A stretch of DNA of 21,907 nucleotides from Erythrobacteraceae bacterium CCH12-C2. GTDB taxonomy: Bacteria > Pseudomonadota > Alphaproteobacteria > Sphingomonadales > Sphingomonadaceae. A model generated the notes under the pieces. It was not told where the DNA came from. It made no database searches and worked only from the letters and a program-made list of their open reading frames with translations. The translations under genes were made by a program, and so were the position numbers. The stretch lies in assembly GCA_001556995.1 (NCBI GenBank), contig LSKF01000003.1:1-21907 (forward strand), written 5' to 3'. Positions 1-6,735 of this stretch are shown piece by piece. Numbering within the stretch: position 1 is the first letter of the stretch; the number at the start of each line of letters is the position of its first letter.

Positions 1-270
1 ATCCCCCAACTGGGTGACGCCGCGCGGCCGTGCCCCATGTTTGCAACAGAGCCCCTTTTCGGACAACCATCGGCAAGGCTACATTGCTGTTGCAGAGGGG
101 TGAGCGTAGTGGCAGCAACGTATCGTTGAGACGCTTTTCGACGATAGCGACACGCAGGCCTCAATGTGGCCCATATTATGATTTGTGCCTCAGCTTGCAT
201 TTTGTTGAATTTCAGGAGCATTCCGGCTAGAGTATGCCACTCGGCCAACAAAGCAGCAGTCGGAGCCCGC
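1..270. other. Left-edge non-coding stretch upstream of a toxin-antitoxin pair
   Basis: No convincing gene is visible in the first 270 bases. Open frames here are short, lack ribosome binding sites and resemble no family I recognise. The only readable content is a candidate promoter just ahead of the antitoxin gene. A gene extending in from the left of the window cannot be excluded. Confidence 0.4.
205..233 (+). promoter_or_regulatory. Candidate sigma-70 promoter of the AbrB/PIN toxin-antitoxin pair
   Basis: A -35-like TTGAAT (205-210) and a -10-like TAGAGT (228-233) are separated by exactly 17 bases and end 37 bases before the antitoxin start. This is a pattern match only; promoter prediction in GC-rich alphaproteobacteria has many false positives. 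Confidence 0.35.
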
Positions 271-516
271 ATGACAGTCCAAGTCAACATCACGCCCAAC
301 GGCCGGATGAGCCTTCCGGCTGACATCCGAAAGCGGCTCGGGCTCGTCGGCGGCGGCGCGGTCTATCTGGATGAGACGCCGGATGGTCTCGTGCTGCGAA
401 CGGCGGCACAGGCAGTGGCCCGCGCTCAGGCTTTGGCGAAGCAGTACACCGAAGGGAACCCAGACGCTTCGGTCGAGGCGTTTCTCGCCAAGCGCCGCGA
501 GGATAGCGGAGAGTGA
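271..516 (+). CDS. AbrB/MazE-type antitoxin of a type II toxin-antitoxin pair
   Basis: An 81-residue protein with an N-terminal SpoVT/AbrB swapped-hairpin DNA-binding fold (residues about 3-45). It has the typical order: beta strand, NGRMSLPADIRKRLGL (about 10-25), then a short strand rich in acidic residues. The charged, helical C-terminus (about 46-81) is the part that would wrap around and block the toxin. The ATG at 271 is chosen because GGAG (262-265) lies five bases upstream; the frame is open further upstream, but that extension has no family resemblance. Its stop codon overlaps the start of the PIN-domain gene by 4 bases, so the two are translationally coupled. By analogy with VapB/MazE proteins it should neutralise the toxin and repress its own promoter. 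Confidence 0.85.
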   Translation: MTVQVNITPNGRMSLPADIRKRLGLVGGGAVYLDETPDGLVLRTAAQAVARAQALAKQYTEGNPDASVEAFLAKRREDSGE

Positions 517-902
517 GCGAGATCGTGCTGGACGCCTCGGCCCTCATTGCCATGCTGAAAGGAGAGAAGGGCGCCGATAAGGTCGCCGCTGCGATAGCAG
601 ACGCCCGGATCTGCACGATCAACTACGCTGAGGTGGTCACCCACTTCATCCATCTTGGCATGCCTGAGCGTGAGGTCGACACGATGCTCGATCCGCTGCC
701 GATGACGATCGTGCCGACCGACAAGGCGCTGGCGCAAATGGCCGGGCGGCTGCGCGCCGTCACAGCTGGTCACGGGCTATCGCTTGGCGACCGTTTCTGT
801 CTTGCGCTGGCGCAGCGTGACGGTCTTCCGGCATGGACCAGTGATCATAGCTGGAAGGCGGTTGCCGATGCCGTCAAAACCAAGGTCGTTGCTATTCGAT
901 GA
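513..902 (+). CDS. vapC: PIN-domain ribonuclease toxin (VapC-like)
   Basis: A 129-residue PIN-domain protein, the usual length for VapC toxins, which are Mg2+-dependent RNases that cut tRNA or rRNA. The expected acidic active-site residues are all present: D7 in IVLDASALIA, E40 in NYAEV, D93 in LSLGDRFCLALA and D111 in WTSDHSW, so the enzyme looks intact. The GTG start at 513 shares GTGA with the antitoxin stop, the usual antitoxin-then-toxin arrangement. The partner is AbrB-type rather than Phd or ribbon-helix-helix, as in many VapBC pairs. The substrate cannot be read from the sequence. Confidence 0.88.
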   Translation: MSEIVLDASALIAMLKGEKGADKVAAAIADARICTINYAEVVTHFIHLGMPEREVDTMLDPLPMTIVPTDKALAQMAGRLRAVTAGHGLSLGDRFCLALAQRDGLPAWTSDHSWKAVADAVKTKVVAIR

Positions 903-962
903 TGCTCAGCCGGCGGGGTAGGGCGGTCGTCGGCCGATCCGGTTTTTGAGACGATCCCCCAG

Positions 963-974
963 GACTTGCGCCGC
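963..974 (+). repeat. Left copy of 12-bp direct repeat GACTTGCGCCGC
   Basis: The same 12 bases occur again at 2350-2361, in both cases followed within a few bases by AAACC. The two copies bracket the crystallin J1-like gene and the integrase. They may be attachment-site remnants or members of a dispersed intergenic repeat. Confidence 0.45.
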
Positions 975-1025
975 TACAAACCTGCCTGGCAGATTCGACG
1001 CATATCCCGCCGAAAGCGGAAATTC

Positions 1026-1039
1026 GCAAAGCGACCCCA
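1026..1039 (-). repeat. Intergenic repeat TGGGGTCGCTTTGC, variant copy
   Basis: Read on the minus strand this is TGGGGTCGCTTTGC, one base longer than the TGGGGTCGTTTGC found at 5823-5835 and 9075-9087. All three copies sit between genes or, here, just past a gene's stop codon. Confidence 0.35.
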
Positions 1040-1048
1040 AAGCCGCCG

Positions 1049-1402
1049 TCAGCGAAACTCTTGAACAACTTCGATTTTGCCGACGATAGCGGCATTGAAG
1101 GCGTCCAAGTCCTCTGCAGGGATCCAGTATTCTCTATGTGCTTTTCCGCCTGCATCCTGAACGTCAAACTGATCCAAATAGTCCTTCCGAACGTGAAAAC
1201 GGGTAACAAAGCCCGCTCCGCTGGCCGGGACGTTCCAGTCTCGTGCGATCTTTACCGCGTATTCCTCTGTGGTGACCGGATAGAAAATCGGCTGCTCAGG
1301 GAGGCGGGGCGGAAAAGCCTGCATCCCGCTCTCCTCGACTAGCCGCAGTTCGGCAGGTCCAACCGGTCTCCATAAAGTAATCAAGTCGCCGCTCATACTC
1401 AT
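1049..1402 (-). CDS. Small conserved protein of the 'ADP-ribosylation/crystallin J1' type
   Basis: A 117-residue soluble protein matching, from memory, the short alphaproteobacterial family that is automatically named 'ADP-ribosylation/crystallin J1'. Recognisable stretches are LWRPVGPAEL near the N-terminus, FPPRLPEQPIFYPV (about 30-43), EEYAVKIARDW, and HREYWIPAEDLDAFN towards the C-terminus. No signal peptide or membrane segment is seen. The name is inherited; I see no ADP-ribosyl hydrolase or transferase catalytic motif and would not assign an enzymatic activity. The ATG at 1402 has no clear ribosome binding site, and an ATG two codons later (1396) is equally possible. It lies between a toxin-antitoxin pair and an integrase, which suggests it is accessory DNA. 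Confidence 0.7.
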   Translation of the reverse strand: MSMSGDLITLWRPVGPAELRLVEESGMQAFPPRLPEQPIFYPVTTEEYAVKIARDWNVPASGAGFVTRFHVRKDYLDQFDVQDAGGKAHREYWIPAEDLDAFNAAIVGKIEVVQEFR

Positions 1403-1510
1403 TCGGTAACCCGGTAAGAGTCAGAAAACCACCCACTTGTTGCCGGTTTGAGGAGCGTCGGACATCGACAAAAGCGGCCATCGGAGCTTGCCCGACGGCC
1501 GCCATGTTGG

Positions 1511-2143
1511 TCAGATTTCGATACGCTCAGCGAGGACAAGTGCATCCTCCACGTCGACACCGAGATAGCGGACCGTGTTCTCGATCTTGGAATGTCCCAG
1601 AAGAATCTGGACCGAACGCAGATTTCCCGTTGTCCGGTAGATCATGGCCGCTTTGGTGCGCCGCATGGAATGCGTGCCGTAGTCTTCACGCCGCAACCCG
1701 ACTGCGGTGACCCATTCATCGACGAGCCGGGCATACTGCCGCGTGCTCATCGGTTGGCCAGAATGGATCCTGCTCGGGAACACGAAATCGTCGATGGTGC
1801 CGCCACGTCGCAGCAGCCATGTCGCCAGGCTCGAGCGGGCGTCTGCGGTGATTTCGAATTGCACGGGTCGGCCGGTTTTCCGCTGAATGATCATTGCGCG
1901 GTCGCGGACCTCCGATCCGGCCACGAGGTCGCCGATCTTGAGCTTCACAAGATCGCAGCCTCGCAGCTTGCTGTTGATCGCTAGGTCGAACAAAGCCCGG
2001 TCGCGGAGCCGCTCCTCGCGATCAAGGAAGAACCGGATCGCCCAAATCTGCTTTTGGGTGAGCGGCCGCTTGGTGCCGACGGTTCTGCCAGCATTCCACG
2101 AGACCCGGTTCTGCATGGCCGGGTCGAAGTGAGAGTAGGTCAT
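1511..2143 (-). CDS. Short tyrosine recombinase (integrase), catalytic domain only
   Basis: A 210-residue site-specific recombinase. The catalytic set of the tyrosine recombinase family is complete: R61 in KLRGCDL, K89 in QRKTGRP, H158 and R161 in THSMRRTK, H184 in LLGHSK and nucleophile Y193 in TVRYLG. The usual N-terminal core-binding (SAM-like) domain is essentially missing; only about 25 residues precede the catalytic fold. This type is common on alphaproteobacterial mobile elements. Three ATG codons run in tandem (2149, 2146, 2143); the third is chosen because GGAG then sits seven bases upstream. An upstream extension to 2203 is possible but has no family support. No excisionase gene or tRNA target is visible next to it. 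Confidence 0.87.
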   Translation of the reverse strand: MTYSHFDPAMQNRVSWNAGRTVGTKRPLTQKQIWAIRFFLDREERLRDRALFDLAINSKLRGCDLVKLKIGDLVAGSEVRDRAMIIQRKTGRPVQFEITADARSSLATWLLRRGGTIDDFVFPSRIHSGQPMSTRQYARLVDEWVTAVGLRREDYGTHSMRRTKAAMIYRTTGNLRSVQILLGHSKIENTVRYLGVDVEDALVLAERIEI

Positions 2144-2349
2144 CATCATTCTCCATGGCCTTGATTGGCCAAGGAGAAAGAACGGGTGTCGCCCCGGCCA
2201 CATCGCCCTTGCCGTGCCTAGGCAGCGTGAAAGCGGGCTCCGCCGCCTCAGGCACGCACAGGCAAAAGGGCAGCTTTCGGGATCTCGGAGCGCGCCCGCC
2301 TATGGCCGGTCATGGGTGGATAGCGGAATTTCCGTTTCGACCTTGCCGA

Positions 2350-2361
2350 GACTTGCGCCGC
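2350..2361 (+). repeat. Right copy of 12-bp direct repeat GACTTGCGCCGC
   Basis: Identical to 963-974. It lies on the other side of the crystallin J1-like and integrase genes, giving a possible mobile unit of about 1.4 kb. Confidence 0.45.
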
Positions 2362-2434
2362 ATTCTAAACCATCGGCGACGGGGCGAAGCAACCTCCCGT
2401 TCAGGCCGAGAAAAGCCCAAGCGTTGCCTCGTAG

Positions 2435-2460
2435 CCTTGCCGTTGTTGGCAAGGTCTTTT
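2435..2460 (+). terminator. Intrinsic terminator or attenuator in the chrA leader
   Basis: A perfect 7-bp stem, CCTTGCC-GTTGTT-GGCAAGG (2435-2454), is followed directly by TCTTTT (2455-2460). The T-run ends four bases before the GAGG ribosome binding site of chrA (2465-2468). No promoter can fit between them, so the chrA message must either cross this terminator or carry it in its leader. Confidence 0.65.
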
Positions 2461-2473
2461 GTGCGAGGTCATC

Positions 2474-3793
2474 TTGGCGTCATCGGCTCTCACCCATTCC
2501 GTCGCTTTTGTCGATCTGCTGCGGGCGTTCACCCGCATCGGCCTGCTCAGCTTTGGCGGACCTGCGGGGCAGATCGCGCTGATGCACCGGGAATTGGTGG
2601 AAGAGCGCAAATGGGTGGCCGAGGAGGATTTCCTCCACGCGCTCAATTTCTGCCACCTGCTCCCCGGCCCCGAAGCGCAGCAGCTCGCCACATGGATCGG
2701 GTGGCGGCTGCATGGATGGCGCGGCGGGCTGGCCGCGGGGCTGCTGTTTGTCATTCCGGGCGCGGCCATCATTCTGGCGCTGTCGGTGCTCTATGCCATT
2801 GCCGCCAATCTCGCATGGGTCGAGGCGCTGTTTCTGGGCGTAAAGGCAGCAGTGCTTGCGATTGTGGTGCAGGCCTTGTTGCGGATTGCCGGACGTGCGC
2901 TCGATACGGGATTGAAGCGTGCGCTGGCGGTGGCCGCGTTTGTCGGACTCTTCCTGTTCGATCTGCCATTTCCGCTGATCGTGCTGGGTTCCGGGGTGAT
3001 TGGAATGGCGGTCGCAGCGTGGCGCCCTGCCCTGTTGGCGCTGAAACCCACAGCACCCGCTGGCGATTTGCCCGAACGACCATGGCGCAGCACGATCATT
3101 TCGGTTGCCCTTTGGGGAGCGGTCTGGGCCGCGCCGATGGTGCTGATTGCGCTGACGCTGGGGCAGGATCACGTGCTGTGGGAAATCGGCGTATTCTTCT
3201 CGCAGCTCGCCATCGTCACCTTTGGCGGGGCTTATGCAGTGCTCGCCTACATGGCGCAGGAAGCGGTGCAGGGCTTCGGGTGGCTACGTCCCGGTGAGAT
3301 GGCCGATGGGCTTGGCCTTGCGGAAACCACGCCGGGGCCGCTGATCTTGGTGACGCAATTCGTCGGTTACCTCGCGGCCTTCCGTGCGCCGGAACCGTTC
3401 TCGCCTTTCCTCGCGGGATTGCTGGGGGCGGGGCTGACCACGTGGGTGACGTTCGCGCCGTGCTTCATGTGGATCTTTGCCTTCGCGCCGTGGATCGACC
3501 GACTGGGTAACGCTGTGCGGTTGAAGGGCGGGCTCGCAGCAGTGACGGCGGCGGTTGTGGGCGTCATCGCCAACCTCACCGCATGGTTTGCGCTGCATGT
3601 GCTGTTTGCTGAGGTGGGCCAGCGCCAATTCGGTCCGCTGCGGTTATACTGGCCGGACCCGGCGAGCTTCGAATGGCGCGCAGGCGTGCTGGCAGCGCTC
3701 GCCTGCGCACTGGTGTTCGGGCTGAAATGGTCGGTGCTGCGGGTTCTGATGGCCGCCGCGCTGGGCGGCATGGTTCTGGTTTTGGCAATCTGA
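2474..3793 (+). CDS. chrA: Chromate transporter, long two-domain ChrA type
   Basis: A 439-residue inner-membrane protein of the CHR family, which exports chromate and confers chromate resistance. It has the duplicated CHR architecture. The first half carries SFGGPAGQIALM (about 27-38) and LPGPEAQQLATWIGW (about 63-77); the second half repeats these as TFGGAYAVLAYM and TTPGPLILVTQFVGY. About ten hydrophobic segments run through both halves. The length fits long-chain bacterial ChrA proteins. The TTG at 2474 is chosen because GAGG (2465-2468) lies five bases upstream; a TTG at 2459 would sit on the terminator T-run with no binding site. It is the first gene of an operon with the superoxide dismutase, ten bases downstream. 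Sulfate or another oxyanion could be the natural substrate. Confidence 0.9.
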   Translation: MASSALTHSVAFVDLLRAFTRIGLLSFGGPAGQIALMHRELVEERKWVAEEDFLHALNFCHLLPGPEAQQLATWIGWRLHGWRGGLAAGLLFVIPGAAIILALSVLYAIAANLAWVEALFLGVKAAVLAIVVQALLRIAGRALDTGLKRALAVAAFVGLFLFDLPFPLIVLGSGVIGMAVAAWRPALLALKPTAPAGDLPERPWRSTIISVALWGAVWAAPMVLIALTLGQDHVLWEIGVFFSQLAIVTFGGAYAVLAYMAQEAVQGFGWLRPGEMADGLGLAETTPGPLILVTQFVGYLAAFRAPEPFSPFLAGLLGAGLTTWVTFAPCFMWIFAFAPWIDRLGNAVRLKGGLAAVTAAVVGVIANLTAWFALHVLFAEVGQRQFGPLRLYWPDPASFEWRAGVLAALACALVFGLKWSVLRVLMAAALGGMVLVLAI

Positions 3794-3803
3794 GGAGGAC
3801 GAC

Positions 3804-4532
3804 ATGAGCATCATCACACGCAGGCAAGCCATCGGCACAGCAGCCCTTTCGGCCACGGGCATCGCGCTGGCAGGAACGGCAAGCGCAGCTTCGGCGCAAG
3901 ATCCTGCCGCAGCCGCTTCCCGTGCCGCTGCCTTTGCCGGCAAGCACACGCCGAAGCCGCTGCGGTTCAATCCGGCCAAGCTCACCGGCCTGTCCGAGCG
4001 GCTGATTACCTCGCACTGGGAGAACAATTATCAGGGCTCAGTGCGCGGGCTCAACACCATCGAGACCCGCCTTGCTGCCGCCATGGCCGATCCCGACTTT
4101 CCGCCGGTTGCCTATGCCGGGCTGAAGCGCGAGGAACTGCACCGCACCGGATCGGTGGTGCTGCACGAATATTACTTCGATGCGCTGGGCGGTAACGGCA
4201 ATCCGGGCGGCTCGATCTACGAGGCGCTCGATGGCTGGTTCGGCAGCTTCGCCGCATGGGAAGCCGAATTCCGCCGCACCGCAATGTCACTGGCGGGCGG
4301 ATCGGGCTGGTGCATCCTCAGCTACAACCGCCACACCAAGTCGCTGCACAATTACTGGGCCTTCGATCACATGCATGGTGCAGCCACCGGCGCGCCGCTG
4401 ATCGCGCTCGACATGTATGAGCACAGCTTTCACATGGACTACGGGGCGGCAGCGGCGAAGTATGTCGATGCCTTCATGGCCAACCTTGATTGGGAGGTGG
4501 TGGAGGCACGGTATCAGGCGGCGATTGTGTGA
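3804..4532 (+). CDS. Tat-exported iron/manganese superoxide dismutase
   Basis: A 242-residue Fe/Mn-type superoxide dismutase that converts superoxide to hydrogen peroxide and oxygen. All four metal ligands are visible: H71 in TSHWENNYQG, H121 in VLHEYYFDAL, and D203 and H207 in LDMYEHSFHMDYG. The N-terminus is unusual for this mostly cytoplasmic family. TRRQAIG (5-11) is a twin-arginine motif, followed by a hydrophobic stretch and ASAASA-QDP, a likely signal peptidase site near residue 32. The folded metalloenzyme is therefore probably exported to the periplasm. A strong AGGAGG overlaps the chrA stop codon, and the stop of this gene overlaps the next gene by four bases. Co-expression with a chromate exporter fits, because chromate reduction generates superoxide. 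Iron versus manganese cannot be decided safely by eye. Confidence 0.92.
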   Translation: MSIITRRQAIGTAALSATGIALAGTASAASAQDPAAAASRAAAFAGKHTPKPLRFNPAKLTGLSERLITSHWENNYQGSVRGLNTIETRLAAAMADPDFPPVAYAGLKREELHRTGSVVLHEYYFDALGGNGNPGGSIYEALDGWFGSFAAWEAEFRRTAMSLAGGSGWCILSYNRHTKSLHNYWAFDHMHGAATGAPLIALDMYEHSFHMDYGAAAAKYVDAFMANLDWEVVEARYQAAIV

Positions 4533-5152
4533 CTGGGCATTCTGCAAATCGGCTCTTGGTCCTTGCTTTGCTGACCCTTGCCGTTGGCGGAGCCTGCCTC
4601 GCAGTTCAGGGGCCATTGCCGGGCGACGTCGGGGCCACACGCAGATTGCAATCGCTGTTTGGTAATGCGCCGCGTTGGGCTGAATGGCTCACCGATACAG
4701 CCAAGCCGCCAATGGTGATTGCGACTATGGGGTTCGGGGCAGGGCTGGCATGGCTTGCAGCTGGCTGGCGCTCTGCGCTTTCTGTGCCGCTTGCCTTCGG
4801 CCTCGCCTGGCTGATCGACAAGGGCTTGCGCGCTGTGATCTTTGCGCGGCGACCATCAGCGGATCTGGTCGCGGTGGCCAGCGCCAGCAGTTCGAGCGGG
4901 CTGCCTTCCACTTTCGGGCTCGTCTATGGAAGCATCTTCGGAGTGGTTGTCTTTGCGGCAGCAACGGGCAGGTCGGCGAATGGGCTGCGCGCGCTTGCGC
5001 TCGCTCTGATCTTTGCCGGAGTGGCGGCCCGGGTGGAGCTCGGGGGACACTGGACGAGCCATATGCTCGCCTCGGTTCTGCTGGGCCTGCTGGCGGCCGC
5101 TGCTGCAAGCGAAGGAGCTAATCGATTGCTCAAGAAGGAGGGCGCACGATGA
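4529..5152 (+). CDS. PAP2-superfamily membrane protein with altered catalytic motifs
   Basis: A 207-residue integral membrane protein resembling PAP2 (phosphatidic acid phosphatase type 2) lipid phosphatases, with about five to six hydrophobic segments and three motif positions in order. Motif 1 is R101-x6-R108-P109 instead of K-x6-RP. Motif 2 reads P126-S-T-F129 instead of PSGH. Motif 3 has R168-x5-H174, keeping the nucleophile histidine, but H178 replaces the usual aspartate. Three of the conserved catalytic residues are thus changed, so activity on the usual lipid phosphates is doubtful. The GTG at 4529 is chosen because it gives the common GTGA overlap with the sod stop; its own stop overlaps the methyltransferase start (ATGA). 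It is part of the chrA operon. Confidence 0.72.
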   Translation: MTGHSANRLLVLALLTLAVGGACLAVQGPLPGDVGATRRLQSLFGNAPRWAEWLTDTAKPPMVIATMGFGAGLAWLAAGWRSALSVPLAFGLAWLIDKGLRAVIFARRPSADLVAVASASSSSGLPSTFGLVYGSIFGVVVFAAATGRSANGLRALALALIFAGVAARVELGGHWTSHMLASVLLGLLAAAAASEGANRLLKKEGAR

Positions 5153-5772
5153 CAGAAGAACCCCAGCAGCACTGGGATCGGGTCTATTCCGACAAGGCAC
5201 CCAGCGAGGTCAGCTGGTTCCAGAGCGAACCACGCCCTTCGCTCGCCGCGCTTGCACGCTTTGATGTGCCCCACACGGCCCCTTTCGTCGACATCGGAGG
5301 GGGCGCCTCCAATCTCGTCGATGCCTTGCTGGCAAACGGGTGGAGCGATGTGACCGTGGTCGATATTGCCGCCCCTGCGCTGGAGGCGGCGCAAGCCCGA
5401 CTGGGCGAGGCGGCAGCGGGCGTTAAGTTGGAAATCGCCGACATAACCCGCTGGAATCCGCCGCATCGCTACGGGGTATGGCATGACCGGGCCGTCTTCC
5501 ATTTCCTGACCGAGCCTGAGCAACGGGACGCCTATCGTCGCGCACTGCTGGCTGGAACCGCGCCCGATGCACTCGTCATCATTGCCACCTTCGCGCCCGA
5601 TGGGCCAGAAAAATGCAGCGGCCTGCCAGTGCAGCGCCATGATGCGGCAAGCCTTGCCGCTGCACTCGGAAGCGCGTTCTCGTTGCTCGAAGACTGGCGT
5701 GAGGAACACCTCACCCCGTGGGTCGCTGCGCAGAAGTTCATCTGGTGTGTGTTCAAGCGAGACAGCGACTAA
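5149..5772 (+). CDS. Class I SAM-dependent methyltransferase, last gene of the chrA operon
   Basis: A 207-residue soluble protein with a Rossmann-type methyltransferase fold. Motif I is VDIGGGAS (47-54), the acidic residue that should bind the ribose of S-adenosylmethionine is D72 in VVDIAAP, and D98 in IADIT would contact the adenine. WHDRAVFHFL (111-120) is the motif IV region. The short N-terminus with HWDRVYSDK and VSWFQ is seen in small-molecule or thiol/metalloid methyltransferases of similar size; I cannot name the substrate. The start ATG overlaps the preceding stop codon by four bases, so it is translationally coupled to the PAP2-like gene. Residues EKCSGLPVQRHD (154-165) are a recognisable feature of this subfamily from memory. 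Confidence 0.8.
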   Translation: MTEEPQQHWDRVYSDKAPSEVSWFQSEPRPSLAALARFDVPHTAPFVDIGGGASNLVDALLANGWSDVTVVDIAAPALEAAQARLGEAAAGVKLEIADITRWNPPHRYGVWHDRAVFHFLTEPEQRDAYRRALLAGTAPDALVIIATFAPDGPEKCSGLPVQRHDAASLAAALGSAFSLLEDWREEHLTPWVAAQKFIWCVFKRDSD

Positions 5773-5820
5773 TCAGGTCTCTGCCTGTTCGGCGTGGCCA
5801 AACTTGTGATGAGAGGCTGC

Positions 5821-5867
5821 ATTGGGGTCGTTTGCTGAACGGCGGGTTTCGGGAAATGAACCCCAAT
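5821..5867. repeat. Inverted repeat ATTGGGGT/ACCCCAAT containing an intergenic repeat copy
   Basis: Perfect 8-bp arms at 5821-5828 and 5860-5867 flank a 31-base loop. The left arm begins the TGGGGTCGTTTGC repeat (5823-5835), which is found again at 9075-9087. It lies between the converging chrA operon and nth gene and could help end transcription from either side. Confidence 0.4.
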
Positions 5868-5900
5868 AGCCGCCATTCGCGGCCTCGTTCGTAAAGTGTC

Positions 5901-5922
5901 GGCTGCCGACCCAGGGGCAGCC
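5901..5922 (+). terminator. Hairpin between convergent genes, possible terminator
   Basis: A perfect 7-bp stem, GGCTGCC-N8-GGCAGCC, is followed on the plus strand by ATTCCTAATCTTC. The tail is only moderately T-rich. Its position between converging transcription units supports a termination role. Confidence 0.35.
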
Positions 5923-5993
5923 ATTCCTAATCTTCAAATCGAATGTCTGGTTCTGCCCGAAGCCGCCGTGCAGCTTTCAGGACCGTGCACGGC

Positions 5994-6698
5994 TCATGAA
6001 GGCACGGCATGGGAGCTCTTTTTGGGACCGACACCGCTATCATTCGTTCCGGTTGGGCACAGCTTCAACACAACGCAGGACTCACAATTCGGCGATCTGG
6101 CGTGGCAGACCTGCATTCCCAGCTGGATCAACCATTCGTGCGCATGCCGCTTGTATTCTGCAGGTGTGATCGCGTTGATCGTGTCGGCGGCTTTTTCAGC
6201 TGTTGTGTCCTCGACGATCTCGAGGCGCCGGAGCACGCGCAGGACATGGGTATCGACGGCAATGCTGTCTTCCGAAAACAAGTGGTTCATCACCAGGTCT
6301 GCCACCTTACGGCCGACGCCCTGAAGTTTGAGCAGACTCTCGCGGTCGGATGGGATCTCGCCCCCGTGTTGCTCGATAATCTGTCGGCACATGATTTTCA
6401 GGTTGGCAGTCTTGCGGTTGTAGTGCGCCACCGGTCGGATAAGGTCGCGCAGCTCTTCATCGTCGAGGGCAAGGAGCTCAGCGAACGTCGAGACCCGCGC
6501 ATAGAGCGGGACGCAAGCCGAGACTACGCGCTTGGTGACGGTCACCGTTGAAAGGCAGCCGGATACCAGATGCCTGAATGGCGTCGCCGAAAGACCATTG
6601 GTCATCCAGGGATCATCCATTTCCTCGTAGGTGAGGTAGGTCTCGGACAGAGCACGATAAATGGCCGCTAGCCGTTTGGTTGGATCGTCTACGCTCAT
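5994..6698 (-). CDS. nth: Endonuclease III homologue (base-excision DNA glycosylase/AP lyase)
   Basis: A 234-residue HhH-GPD DNA glycosylase with an iron-sulfur loop, the family that removes oxidised pyrimidines and nicks abasic sites. The helix-hairpin-helix is LQGVGRK (125-131), with the catalytic lysine K131, and the catalytic aspartate is D149 in AVDTHVLRV. The [4Fe-4S] ligands C198, C205, C208 and C214 have the canonical C-x6-C-x2-C-x5-C spacing. Oddly, the segment that in E. coli Nth reads LLSAQATD is LVSGCLST here (44-51), so the helix-inserting glutamine is a cysteine. This suggests a divergent paralogue, perhaps with altered base preference. The ATG at 6698 has no strong ribosome binding site. 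It is divergent from a TetR gene across a 91-base gap that holds a palindrome. Confidence 0.85.
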   Translation of the reverse strand: MSVDDPTKRLAAIYRALSETYLTYEEMDDPWMTNGLSATPFRHLVSGCLSTVTVTKRVVSACVPLYARVSTFAELLALDDEELRDLIRPVAHYNRKTANLKIMCRQIIEQHGGEIPSDRESLLKLQGVGRKVADLVMNHLFSEDSIAVDTHVLRVLRRLEIVEDTTAEKAADTINAITPAEYKRHAHEWLIQLGMQVCHARSPNCESCVVLKLCPTGTNDSGVGPKKSSHAVPS

Positions 6699-6735
6699 TA
6701 GATAGGAACCCCTGTGGAGTGATGCCTTACATCAA

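Larger units (their letters stand above)
2144..2473. other. Gap between divergent integrase and chrA, with palindromes and repeats
   Basis: This 330-base gap has no convincing gene. It contains CCTTG-N6-CAAGG beside the integrase start (about 2159-2174), a perfect 10-bp palindrome TGCCTAGGCA (2216-2225), the right copy of GACTTGCGCCGC (2350-2361), and the octamer CCTTGCCG three times (2207-2214, 2341-2348, 2435-2442). The last copy forms the left arm of the terminator before chrA. Any chrA promoter must lie within it, upstream of that terminator. Confidence 0.6.

Noticed and set aside
1448..1984. Plus-strand open frame opposite the integrase
   Set aside because: Antisense shadow of the recombinase coding sequence, which carries all catalytic residues.
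2155..3297. Large overlapping open frame (380 codons) across the chrA region
   Set aside because: It overlaps the clearly membrane-spanning ChrA frame, and its product has no hydrophobic pattern or known motif; it is a GC-rich shadow.
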